Assembly: GCA_003508835.1 (NCBI GenBank)
Contig: PUFA01000007.1
Span: 21,491,001 to 21,555,000 of the forward strand
Direction of reading: 5' to 3'
Length of the DNA stretch: 64,000 nucleotides
From: Eonycteris spelaea
Taxonomy: Eukaryota > Chordata > Mammalia > Chiroptera > Pteropodidae
Position numbers and translations under genes: made by a program. Of the stretch, positions 49,401-61,400 are shown piece after piece. The notes below the pieces were generated by a model. That model saw only the letters and a list, made by a program, of their open reading frames with translations, made no database searches and was not told where the DNA came from. Position 1 is the stretch's first letter. Each line of letters begins with the position of its first letter.

Positions 49401-52400
49401 GCTACCTGGAAGAGACTCCTGTGCCTACTTTTATTACTGAAAATAGGGTTCTTTAAAGCTCCCCTCTCTCCCTAACTCTCCTGCTTTTAAGCAAAGGGCC
49501 CTTTGAATCTTTTCTCTCAGGTAATCAACATTCCAGAACTCCAGACTGTGCCCCACCTAAAAATGATTGGTCCCTTTGGGCGTTTTCTACAGGCCATCCT
49601 GGCCCTGTCCTATTTGGCTGGGCCATCATGGACACATCTCTTGACCTTGATAAGTCTTAGTTTCTTCACCCACAAATAGAAATAGCAATAAATATTTCTG
49701 TAGCACTCTCCAGTTTACAGTGTTTTCATGCTAATTATCTCATTTATTTTTCACAGCTCATAGGTAAAGTAGGAATCACTTTTATCATAATCCTCATTTG
49801 ACTGATAAGGAAAATGAGACTTTGGGAAAGCTGAGTTGTCTATGTTACACACACAATAAAATTCTGGGTAGGGACTTGGGGGCAAGCAAGCCCCCTGATT
49901 CTAAACCTCACACCCTTGCCACCATCACATTTGCCAGCCTTGAAGGGTAGCAAAGGGTACTGGGTTTGGAACCAAACAGGCTTTGTTGTGCATCTTGGGG
50001 CCTCCACCAGCTGCTGTGTGATCTTGGACAAGTTGCTTAACTTCCCTGGGCTTCTGTTTCCTCAATTATAAAATGAAGATAATATGTACCTTGAGAATTC
50101 TAGACATGATTTAAAATGTGTATATATATTACTCAGCTCAGTGTCCAGCCCATAATATATATCAATAATTAGTGGCTATTTCATTGTGCTTTAAAAAGTC
50201 CTATTAATACTGTAGTGGTTCTTATTCCTTTCCCTTCAGAGGACAATGGTCTTGAGTGATTTTCTTAATATTCTTATCCATTAAATGGGGAAAATTACAG
50301 TGCCTGCCCCATAGGATTGTCAGGATGAATAAAGGAGTTCATATGTATCAAGGGCTTAGAGCTATCCTCAGCACACAAAGTGTGAGCTGATTCTGAGGGT
50401 CTTTGAGATTCCCCCAGGCCAGAGACAGGCCTCTGTACTGCTCCCTAACCCCACCCCCTGAGGGCAGGGACACCTTCTGAGCTTTAAAATGGCTCCAGGG
50501 CTTGTGGTCTCTGAGGTCTCAGCTTCACTTGGTGCCTGGCCTCAACCAAGCCTCTGAGTCACCTCAATAAAGCCTCAGGCCCCAGCTCGGGGAAGGGCAG
50601 GCTGTTGGGTGGGCTCCCTCCCATGGCAGGTTCTTCATCCGCCCCACAGGGCCAGCCCAGCAACTCCTTGGACACCCCAAGTCTATTTTTAGAGTAATTT
50701 GTGGGCCCTTTGCAGGGGGGCAGCTTCCCGGAGGCCAGCAAGCTGGCCCTATAATTTGGGAAGATTGTGGGTGTTCCCGGAGCCCAGGGGCAGCCAGCCT
50801 GCAGCCCAGAGCTGGGGCACTCAGCTTCCAGCAGGGTGGGGCCAGGCCTCTGAGGTGGATCAGGCAGCTGCTGACCCCTCTACCCACCCATAGAAAGTCC
50901 CAAAGGCCAGAATCCCCTCTAGCCCTGCCCCTGAAAACTGGCTTCCCAGGCTCCTGTCTTACCACTGCTTCTCTGGCTCCCAAGTGCTGGGGCCGCCATG
51001 AGCAGGGCTGACTTGGGGTGGAGGACCGTGGGCACCCGTCAGCAAAAGGATGGTGTCTGCCAGCCCTGTGGCCCAGGCGAGGCCAGGAGGAGCATAAAAT
51101 CGAGAGGAGGTGGGTGCTCGCCCCACCTACCCACCCCACACCCCAGTCACCAGGTCCTATGGATCCTTTCTTCTAAATTCGTCTTCAGAGTGTCCCATCC
51201 TCTGTCCCCACTGCTACTGCCTTTGCTCAGGCCTCGTCTTCTCTTGCTGGACAATTTCAACAGACTCCAATCATCTCCCTGCCTCCATCCCTCCATCCAG
51301 TCCAGTCTCCACACTGAGGCACAGCGATCTTTTTTTAACAATCAGATCCTAACATAACTTGAAACTCTTCAGTAACACCTCATTACCTTTAGGACAAAGT
51401 CACAGCTCTGAGCCCAGCCTCCAAGGCGGTGCCACCCTGCTGGCCTCTCTGACCCCATCTTCCCTTTCCTTTCCATTCCAACTGCCCCCAACTGCTTATG
51501 GCTCTCTTAGACCCCCAGCGCCTGGCACAGTGCTCAGCAAATGCTCACTAAATGACAAAAATATTAACAATAGCTACCATTTATTAAACACCTACTTCTC
51601 AGGCACTTTTAGGGATGAGGAAGCTGAGGCTTCAGAGAGGTTAAGCAACTTGCCCACGGTCGTACAGTCAATCAGGAGGGGTCCAGGTCTGATGTCCAAG
51701 CCCATTCTATAAGCTGCTAAATGAAGAAGATGCCCTCACTTCTTCTGGCCCCAGCCCCCTCCACTCTCCACCTCACAAGCGCCCGCCAACTCCCTGCCTG
51801 GTCCTGCCTGCCTCCAGGTATGCCCTAGCATCCCTGCTCAGTCCAGTCCAGCACAGCTCCCAGGGGATAGGAGTGGGGCTGAGCCCTCTGCTCTGGGAGT
51901 CCCCTGAGCCTGGGTCCTGCCCCCTCCCCCCAGACATGGAACATGGAGCCTGGGTGCTGGGACACAAACTGTGCTCCGTCATGGTGAAGCAGGAGCAGAG
52001 CCCAGATCTGCCCGTGGACCCTCTGGCCGCCTCCTCAGCCATGGCTGCCGCTGCTGCCGCCATGGCCAGCGCCCCGCTGCTGGGCCTCAGCCCCCTGTCC
52101 AGGCTGCCCGTCCCCACCAGGTGAGCAGGGGAACTGTTTGTCGGGCTGAGGGAGCAGGAGGGGTGGTGGGTCTCTGTGGGAAGAAGCGGGCTCTGTGAAC
52201 TGGAGCAATGTGACCCTTGGGATGAGGGTCGGAGCTCCCAGACGGGGTCTCTACCTTCTGCTCGGGCCACCCTTGCACCTCCTAGAATGTGCACAAACCA
52301 CAGAACCCTCAGCTGGGGCCATCGCCGTGAGTGGAAAAGGGCTCACAGGGCCCCAGGCAGGGCTGAGTGTCAGTGGCCAGATTCGGGGTCCCAGAGGTGG

Positions 52401-55400
52401 AGAGAGCCCAGGCCACTTAATTTTCTCAAAGTGACAGCATTCTTTTTTTAAAAAAAAGAGAAGAAAGACCAAACTGGAAATATAAGATCTGTGCTGTATT
52501 TCAGTTGTTTACATGAATGAGATTAATACTTTTAGCCCACACTCTCATGCCACCAGCACCCCACACCCATCAGTATATGGGTAACAGCATTAAGCCATAG
52601 CTCGATCCAAAGTTGACATCTGAGGACAATTCTGGGAATGTGAGGCTCAGAGCCCTGGCGCCTGGGAAAGGCCCTGCCTGGGGCCCAGCGTGGCTCTCTG
52701 GGTGCGTTGCCTTCCCTCTTTCTTCCTCAGCCTCCTTCCCTGTAAAGTGGGAGCATGAGCTACCTCTACGGAGCTCCTGACCCTGAATCTACACAATACA
52801 AGGGTCATCTCAAGTCCCCCGTGCGGGTCGGGCCGGCCCTGCCCCCTGCTGGCCACATGGCTCATCCGATTGGAATGTGGCTGCAGGCAGATGGGTCAGC
52901 CCCTCCCCACCTCCCTACCCCGCCACTGTCCCAAAGAGCAATGATTGGCTACAGATGTGGAGGATCTTTTGTGACCAGCTCCAAGTCTGGCTCAGGGACG
53001 CCTGGGGCCTTGGCAAAGCAGGAAAGGAAGGTAGAAAGGACAGCAGCTTAGAGGAGAGTTGCTGAGCTCCTTGAGCCTCAGAGAAGAAAGTTGCTCCAAA
53101 TCACGCGGTCAGAAAGAGTGACAATGCGCTCCGCACTCAGCCGCCAGACCCCGAAGCCTACACCTTCATTCCAGTGAGGTCTCGACATCCCAGTGGAGGC
53201 ACGGGAACCAGGAGTTGGCATGGTCAGAAATGCCATCATTCTTCGGCATCGCAGTCCCCTCATCCGTCACTCGAGGGCTGAGCTGGGGTATAGACCAGGG
53301 AAACTCCCAGGTCCCTGACAACGTTTGTGATTTTTACTCATCGGCCTGCATTTGGGATTCTGTGTGCCACCCATAATATCATCCTCTCTCTGCTGGCTTT
53401 GGACCCTGAAGGGAGAGAGTCCTGAAATCCAGCGCCCGCCACGGCACCTTCCTCAAAGAGGACACCACTTACATGCGTGTCATCAGTCAGGTGTAGGAAG
53501 CCACGAGTGATCCTGAAGTCCTTTCTGGACCAGCGAGGTGGAATACAGAGAAATAAGAATGCACGTTGATTTCGAGTGTTAATAGAATTCTTTCAGTCCC
53601 TTGCTTAAAACTCACTAGGGCTCCTTACTGCTTCAAACTTCTCTGTCTGATTTCTACCCCATGCCCACCCACCCTCGATTTTCTGGTCATTTGCGGCCAC
53701 TCCGTTCCTAACACACACCCCTCACTCTGCACACCCTGAACACTCGCAGTTTCCAGAAGCAGCCATGCTCTGTCTGGCCTCTGTGCCTTTGCAGATGCTT
53801 CTCCCCCTGCTTCGAATGTCTTTTCTCTCACTCACATCCTGCCCCGTCCTTTATCTGGAATACTCCTAAGTGTACCTCAGGATTCATTTCGAACTTCACT
53901 GCTCCGGGAGCTTCCTCAGCCCCCAGCCAGTTAACGTCTCCTTCATCTCTGCTGTTGTTACCACTTATCGAACAGCTACAGTGTAGCAGACATTATTTCT
54001 CTTTCTCATGGCAACCAGATACCAAGGCCTATGTGGCCTTCACAGGCGACACAGGGTCGGTCTCCACCAAGAAGATAGCACTGCCCTCAGAGACCACAAG
54101 AAGCCCCCCTTCTCCGAGCTGAAGGCCTAAACTATACTACTTAGCCATCATTCTCCTATCCTAGGTCTGACAGGATTCTCCAAGCATAACTTACCTCTGC
54201 TCCCTCTGGGCTGTGCCCAGAACTCTGAGCCCAGCCACCTCCCCAGCTGTGCAAGACAGACCACCAGCCTCAGGGAGGGAGGTGGGGTGGATGGCATGGT
54301 GGGGACAGCCTCAGGCGCAGCTGATAGAGCTGGACCCATTTCTTCCTCAGGCCCCAGGAGAGATGACTCAGCTGCCAGTGATCAAAGCAGAGCCCCAGGA
54401 GATAAATCAGTTCCTCAAGTGACACACAGGTAAGTGTGTCTAGGGAGGGACTCTTTCCTCTCCAGGCTTGGGCAAATAGCATCCCTACTCCCTTGGTCCA
54501 GCCCACCTATCTCCCTCGACAGCCCCTCCTCTCCCCAGAATATCCTCTCCTCCCTGCCTCGCCCACCCTCCAACTCTCCAGTTCCCTTCTTACCCGATCT
54601 CTGACTGTCATCACTACTATCAATACACTCGCACCCTCTTTGCTAATCTCCATCCCATCATTCACTAACTGTAGTCCACTCTACGGCCATCCATTCACCC
54701 ATCCATCTGTCCACCTGTCCATCTTTCCTTCCATAAATCTGGGCACTCTGTGCTGCCCTGGGTGCTCTTCCTGCAGCTAGGCTCTCGGTCCCCTGGCGTT
54801 CCACTCAGGCCTCTTCCCGACCGCCCACACAGCATCTCTGGTGCTGTGGCCACAGAGGGTCTGCCTAGGGGAGGAGCTGGGGGGAGCAGTGCTCCTGGCC
54901 CAGTGCCTTCTGTCTCGTTACCCTGAAGTCAGCCATGGGAACCCTGGGGTAGTTGTGGCTAACCGCGTTCGGGTGGAAGGAGGGAAAGGACAGAGGCTGC
55001 TGCTTGCTCGGCCTGATCCTCATGGGTCAGACTCATCACTTCCTGGGGTTGTCAAGCTGGAGGCTCAAAGACCCTGGGCTCTGTGAAGTCAGGGATGGGA
55101 GGAGGGGGTCTCCAGGAATCCGGCCTTTGCGATATGCACCCCGAGAACCAGGCTTAAAGGAGCCATGGAGTGGCACTCAGGAATCAGCTTCCGGGATGTC
55201 AGCTCCCACGTGACACTGCGGAGGGCCTCCAGGTGTTACAGCTGGGGCTCCAGGTGTTACAGCTGGTCAGGGTCTCAGCAGACTTGACCACCGCATTGGG
55301 CTGGCTTAGGCCCCTGCTCTGCTGAACTCTGAGGTCCCAGCAAAGCTGGGGTGCAACCCTGCTAACCTGGCTTCCCCTGCTCTCCCCCAGAGGACCTGGT

Positions 55401-58400
55401 GCAGATGCCTCCGACGCCCCCAGCAGCCATGGCAGTGACAGTGATGGCTCCCAGAGTCCCCGATCTCTGCCCCCTCCAGCCCTGTCCGGCCCATGGCCCG
55501 TTCCTCCACTGCCATCTCCACCTCCCCCCTCCTCACCGCCCCTCACGTAAGCAGCTGGGGGTGGTCTGGGGCAGAACATTGAGTAAATCCACCCTGGCAC
55601 AACACCAGCAGGGAAGGGTCTGGATGCTCCCTCCCATTGGAATTCAGGTGCCTCCCTGGCACTTGGGAGTGAGGGTCTTTCTATGCCGCCTCGCGGTGGA
55701 TAGGACACAAGGAGAGGTCCTAGAGGCCTGCTGAACCCACGCTGTTACAGAGTCAGGACTAGAACCTGACATTACTGACCTCCAGGGGGATGGCCCAGGC
55801 TGCCTCCAAGGAGCACTGTTTGGGGAGCAGTGCTCAGGAGGCCCAGAGTCCCCCCAGGAAATATGGAGCTAGGCCCTGATCCCTGGGATGAGTGTGGAGC
55901 CTTCCAGGTCAAGATTTTAGGCATATGAGGGGTATTGTTTGAGGGGCCCTGGAGAAGTGGGCGTTGAGGCAGTGGATTCCAGGATGGGATCTGGGAATCT
56001 CCCCCAGCAATGTCCAGCATGCCAGGCTCCCAGCACTGTCCTAAGCACTTGAGGTATGTTACTGGGTTTAATTCAGATCCGCCCATTTTTCAAATGAGGG
56101 AACTGAGGCTCAGAGTTGAGTGCTTTGGCCCGGGTCACACAAAGAGTACGTGGCAGAGCATGAATTTGAACCCAGGGCTGTCTGGTTCATAACCATCATG
56201 TCCTATTTCCCACAGAAATTACAAGGGACATCAGGACCACTGCTTCTGACGGAGGAGGAGAAGCGCACCCTGATCGCTGAGGGCTACCCTATCCCCACGA
56301 AACTCCCCCTCACCAAAGCTGAGGAGAAGGCCTTGAAGAGGGTCCGGAGAAAAATCAAGAACAAGGTAAAGTATGAGCTGGACCCAGCCCCTGCCCTGGG
56401 GCTTCTCGGTGCACAGGAGCCTCTGATCCTCTGGCAATACCAGCCCTTAAATTGGCAGTGGAGAGGGCGGGGGTGGGGGGACCGGGAGTAGATACGTAGC
56501 CATGGTAACCCCTCTTTTGGGGTCTTTCCCCTCCAGATCTCAGCCCAGGAGAGCCGCCGTAAGAAGAAGGAATACGTGGAGTGTCTAGAAAAGAAGTAAG
56601 GGTCCCGGGTAGGGTGGGGGGCCTGGGCCCTACTCCCAGCCTGCCCTGCTTCCCCAGTCCTCTCCCACAGGGCGCCAGGGGCAGGCGCCACGAGGGGTAG
56701 GATCCGGGTAAGCGGGGCTGGGGGGTGGGCAGCAGTGAGTCTGGGGGCTGCCCCTAAGCCTGGGCCTGCTTTCCCCTGCAGAGTGGAGACATTTACATCG
56801 GAGAACAACGAACTGTGGAAGAAGGTGGAGACCCTGGAGAATGCCAACAGGTGGGTGGTGCCACCTGCATCCTGCCCTGCCCCTGCACCTGTACCCAGTG
56901 CCTGGCATGGCTCTGGGAGGCAAGAGAAAGGAGTGGTAACTGAGTTCACGATGACAAGAACCCCAGAAACAGGGACCTTGCAGCCCAGGACTCCTGGCTT
57001 CCTATTCCTCTTTACACATAGCTCTAGACACCTGACAAGGTTTGTGAGACGCTTTAAATGAGGTGGCACAGAGCAGCGGTTTTCAGAGTAGTCATAAGAA
57101 CAGCAGCAGCAGCAGCAATGGCATCCCCTGGGAACTTATTAGAAATGCTTATTTTCAGGCCTCATGCCAGGGCTACTGAATCAGGAACTCCAGGGAGAGG
57201 GCACAGCAATCTGTGTTTTAATGAGCCCTCCAGGTATTTCTGACGCACACCTAAAATTTAGAGCCACTGATGTAGATGTTTGCCACTCAAAGCAAGCTTC
57301 TTGAACAAACAACATCGGCATCACCTGGGAGCTTATTAGAACTGCAGAATCGAGACTCTCCTCGGACTTACTGAATCAGAATCTGCATTTCAACAAGATC
57401 GCTGGGTGACTCGCAGTTAGCGTAGAGCCAGCACAGCGCCTGGCATGAAGCAGCCACATAAAGTCACAGCTCTGGGTTCCTATCCCATTCTGCCCGTTTA
57501 GTGATTCTGGGAAAACTGTTCACCCTTTCTGGGCCTCAGTTTCTTCGTCTAAGTGGAGATTATAGAAGCACCATGCCACAGGATTCATGTGAAGGTTCAA
57601 TGAGACCGTGCACCTGAAGGCCCAGCACTGGGCTTGACGTTTAAGAATGCTCGATTCGTGTTAGTTTTTCTTTTTTCTTTGCTGTTATTATTCTGATTCT
57701 TGATAGTGCCCAGCCATGAGCCCACAGTAGGTCTTTAATGATTAATTAAAATAACACAGACAACAGATGGTATGTAGCAAGTGCTCAACAGAAGGCTTTT
57801 TCCTTCTTCCTTCTCCCCCAGCTTCTCCAGCGGAATCCAGCTTCTCCCCTGATTGACCTGGAGAATGTCCCCCACTCACCTCTCACTCCTCTACCTCTGG
57901 CCCAGATTCCCCTCTGGCCCCAAATCGGGCCAGGCCCTTGGAGCTATTTCGCCACCTGCTGTTCATTGTGGGAACTGCAGCCCCACCACCAGGCTGGGTG
58001 GAGGACAGAGACGATGGAACATTTGTTCACCAAGCGGGGGCGGAGCACCCTCTGTGGGTACCCGAAGGATTCCACTCCGGGTGGGACCCAGGCCCTACCT
58101 CAGGGAGCCCAGAGTTAGCTGAGGAGACTGACATGGAAATCCACGAATGAACGAAGTGTTACGGGTGCTGTGATAACTGCAGAAACAGCAACAAAAGTAA
58201 CAAAAACGGTAGCTTCCGTTTACTAGGTACCCGACGGCTTCCAGACATGCCCTTCTTCTCATGCTCAGGATGTTGTGGGGTGCAAAGGAGGGAAGGTCAA
58301 CTTAGCTGTGGCTGATGCAGGGTAAGAAAAGTAGGTGACCTCAGCCCAGGCAAGACAAGCCCTCCTCCAGCCCCTACTTTGGCTAGGAACATCACAGAGC

Positions 58401-61400
58401 ACCCTAAGGTGACCGAGCTATTTGCCATGAGGCAGGCCACAGGTGCCTGAGCTATGCCACAGAGAAGCCAAGCAGGAGGTGACCTTTTCTGTCTTGCCTG
58501 AAATGGGCACCTGGTGTGGAAGCCAAGTCTGGAGTCAGCCCAGGCGCTCCCCCAGAGAGCTCCAGGAGGCAGAGGTGCCTGCTGGGTCAGAGCCTGCTGG
58601 TGACAGCTGTGCCCTCCTCAGGACCCTGCTCCAGCAGCTGCAGAAACTCCAGACTCTGGTCACCAACAAGATCTCCAGACCTTACAAGATGGCTGCTACC
58701 CAGACTGGGACCTGCCTCATGGTAGGTGGTACCCTCTCACCACAGGGCCACATGAGGACACGTCTTCCCCAGGCTGGATTTCGGAGGGGGCGGGGGTCAG
58801 AGCTTTGAAAGATTGATGGCATTGTGAGCGACATCACTGGGGCACACTGTCCTAGTGCATGGTTGGCTGGCTCCAGTAGACCTCAGCCTCTTTCACAAAG
58901 CCCATGGAACTTTCTAGAACATGACCTTCCCTGAGCAATTCTAACAAAGTGTGGCTGGGGAGTGACAAACATGAACCTAGCTAGGGGATGGCAGGGCAAG
59001 TGCCTTGAAGAGACAGCTTCCACACTTCGTGGAGTGAAGGGCTTGGGGAGACATGGGAAGTATGGACTTGGTTCTTTCTGGAATGAATGGTGGGAGAAGG
59101 CTGAGCAAATCTCTAAAAACCTAGAAGAGTGCCCTGCCGGTCCCCCCTCCAGCCTCTCCTGGAGACAGAGAGCCCACGCATTCTCCGGGCCCTCTGAGAT
59201 CCTCTGGCTCTCTTGCTGCTGGGTAGCAGAGCCATGCTGTGGGTGGGGATTAGTTTGGGCTTTGTGACCCTTAGCTCCTCCTGCTGAGAATCCGGTGTCA
59301 TTCTGTGTCACTCTCCCTTGCCCCAGCCCCAGCCCCCACCCACCTCTTTCTTCCTTTCCTGAGTCCTCCACCCTTATAAGTGATAACTGCATTGGCCACT
59401 TCCCTCTTTTTCCCAGCACTGCCTGTGATTGTCCCCCTACAACTGCTGAGAAGGCCTGAGCAGTCTCCTCCACCTTCTCCAGAGAGGGTGGGATGTCCCA
59501 CATCTGGGGGTGGGGGGGGTGGGGGCTGGGGTGTAGTTGGTTCTGGGAGCTGCTTTCTTGGAAAAGTACTGAGCCTTTCGCACCCATTGGTTTGGGGAAG
59601 AGGACTAGGGATGGCCAGGTTACAGCCCTTTCCTGCCTGGGATCTGACTACCGCTCTCTCTCCACTGCCAGGTGGCAGCCTTGTGTTTCGTTCTGGTGCT
59701 GGGCTCCCTTGTGCCCTGCCTCCCTGAGTTCTCCTCCGGCTCCCAGACTGTGAAGGAAGACCCCATGGCCACTGACAGCATCTACACAGCCAGTCAGAGT
59801 GAGTGCCCCGACTTCTGGGCAGAAGCCAGATACAAGAGAGGAGCCAGGTTTTAGGTTGACATCATCTCATCCTATCGCCTCATTCCTCAGATGAGGAAAC
59901 TGAGGCCCGAAAAGGGCCTATGATTTGTTCAATGTTTGTTGTGGAATTTGGACTACAATTCCGACCCCCTGATTCCCAGCCCACCCAGGAGTGGTTTGGG
60001 GGCTAATGGGAATGTTCCTGCCATAGCCCCCATATGCCATGGTGCCACTGGTTATAGGGCCTCTGTTAGCACCGTCGGTATTTCACTATTGGGAAAGCAA
60101 ATGAATTTCAGCTAAAAGGTCATTTTTAATAAGATGGTAATGGCTTCCCGAAGCACTATTTTAAGGACGCCGAGGCATCACTCATGACCAACAGGAAGGA
60201 GTGCCGTGGTCCATTGGTAATGTCTGCCCTGGGCGGAGTAGGGGTAGTGGTGGTGAGCTCAGATATTTACCATCTCACAAAAGACCGTGCAGTGCAGTGG
60301 TTAAGAGCATGGAGCTTCAGAGTCAGTCAGACTTGTCACTGCCACTTGCTAACTGTGTGCCCTTGGGCATGCGCCTTAAGCTCGCTAAGCTTTAATTTCT
60401 TCATCTGAAAATGGGAGTTACAGTTCCACATTTACTCAGCATGGTGGTTGAGACTGAATCACATGGCACATGACACTCTCAACATAGATAAGACATGTGT
60501 GGCAAGGGGAGAACTGGTATGGGGCACAGTGAAGAACAGAAGGGATCTCCAGAGGCAGAAGATACTTCAGGTAGACCTGCAGAGGAACTTCCTGACTGTG
60601 CTTTGTCATTCGCCAAGTGCAAGTTATCTGGCACAACAGGAGGAGGAAGAGGAAACGGATGGGCAGTCAGAAAGCAAGGAGATAGGGAGAGGGAGTTTCA
60701 AGGAGGGATATGCAGGGAGGATGAGCTAGGTCTGCTGGACTTCGAGGGGAGCTGATCAAAGGGAGTGTTAGGGGGAAAGGAAGTGGAGGTGGGGAGTGAG
60801 AACCACTCCCTGCATATGTGCAGCCTGAGCAGAAGAGAACAAGACAGTTGATAAGGGGTGCAGGCAGCGGAGAGGCAAGGTCTTAAGAACCACATGTCTT
60901 GTTTCTGTGGCCAAAGGGGGCCTTGTGTACTTGGTGGTTATAGACCCAGTGTCTGGGCAGGGTGAAGAAGAGGACACATCTGTGGCAGGAAATGCTTTCG
61001 GAGAGGCTGGCGCACAGAGCTGGCACATTGCACAAGTCCAGCTTTCACGTAGCCACATAGACTTTCACATAGGTCAGGGCGACAGGGGCTAGAAAGGTGG
61101 TGGTGGATCCTGGTGGGTTTGTCCCTCACCTTCAGCTCAGACTAGGATGGGAAAACTAGTGTGGAATCTCAATGGCCTGTTCTGTGACACAGGGCTAAAA
61201 ATGTCTGGTTCCTGCTTTTCTGTGAGATGTGAATGATTTCATATGGTCTAAGGGCTTTGCACAGTGCCTGCCACATAGTAGATCTCCAACAAACGGGTCT
61301 TCTTTCCCTTCATTGTCCTGAAGAGCATTCTAAGGCCTAGAATGGGGAAGAGGTTTATTCCAGGTCTCATGAAAAGTGAGTGGTAGAAGTGGGATTAGAA

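Larger units (their letters stand above)
48905..51933 (+). other. CREB3L1: CREB3L1 intron 2
   Basis: Contains a MER5A-type element at 49115-49300, MIR copies at 49680-49830 (antisense) and 49965-50180 (sense), an L2 3' end at 51145-51555 and an antisense MIR at 51560-51720. Nothing coding was recognised. The stretch 50400-51000 is GC-rich but holds no feature I can name. Confidence 0.85.
56851..58621 (+). other. CREB3L1: CREB3L1 intron 8
   Basis: Carries two adjacent MER5-type hAT fragments (57065-57270 and 57290-57425) and a sense MIR (57425-57660). An AGC repeat of five to six units is at about 57100-57117. From 57780 to 58600 I see no named feature. Confidence 0.85.

Noticed and set aside
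53000..53600. Possible cryptic exon in intron 3
   Set aside because: No conserved protein segment of CREB3L1 is missing between exons 3 and 4, and no frame with good splice sites and conserved coding was seen.
56284..57069. 261-codon open frame on the minus strand
   Set aside because: It lies opposite CREB3L1 exons 6 to 8, whose codon use keeps the antisense frame open. It has no recognisable family and spans splice sites of the real gene.
58883..59587. 234-codon open frame on the minus strand in intron 9
   Set aside because: Low-complexity Ser/Pro/Gly/Gln composition, no domain, no promoter or signal. Consistent with chance in GC-rich intron.
60290..60310. tRNA-like head (GTGGTTAAGAGCATGGA)
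   Set aside because: It is the tRNA-derived 5' end of a MIR SINE, with no cloverleaf-complete tRNA following.
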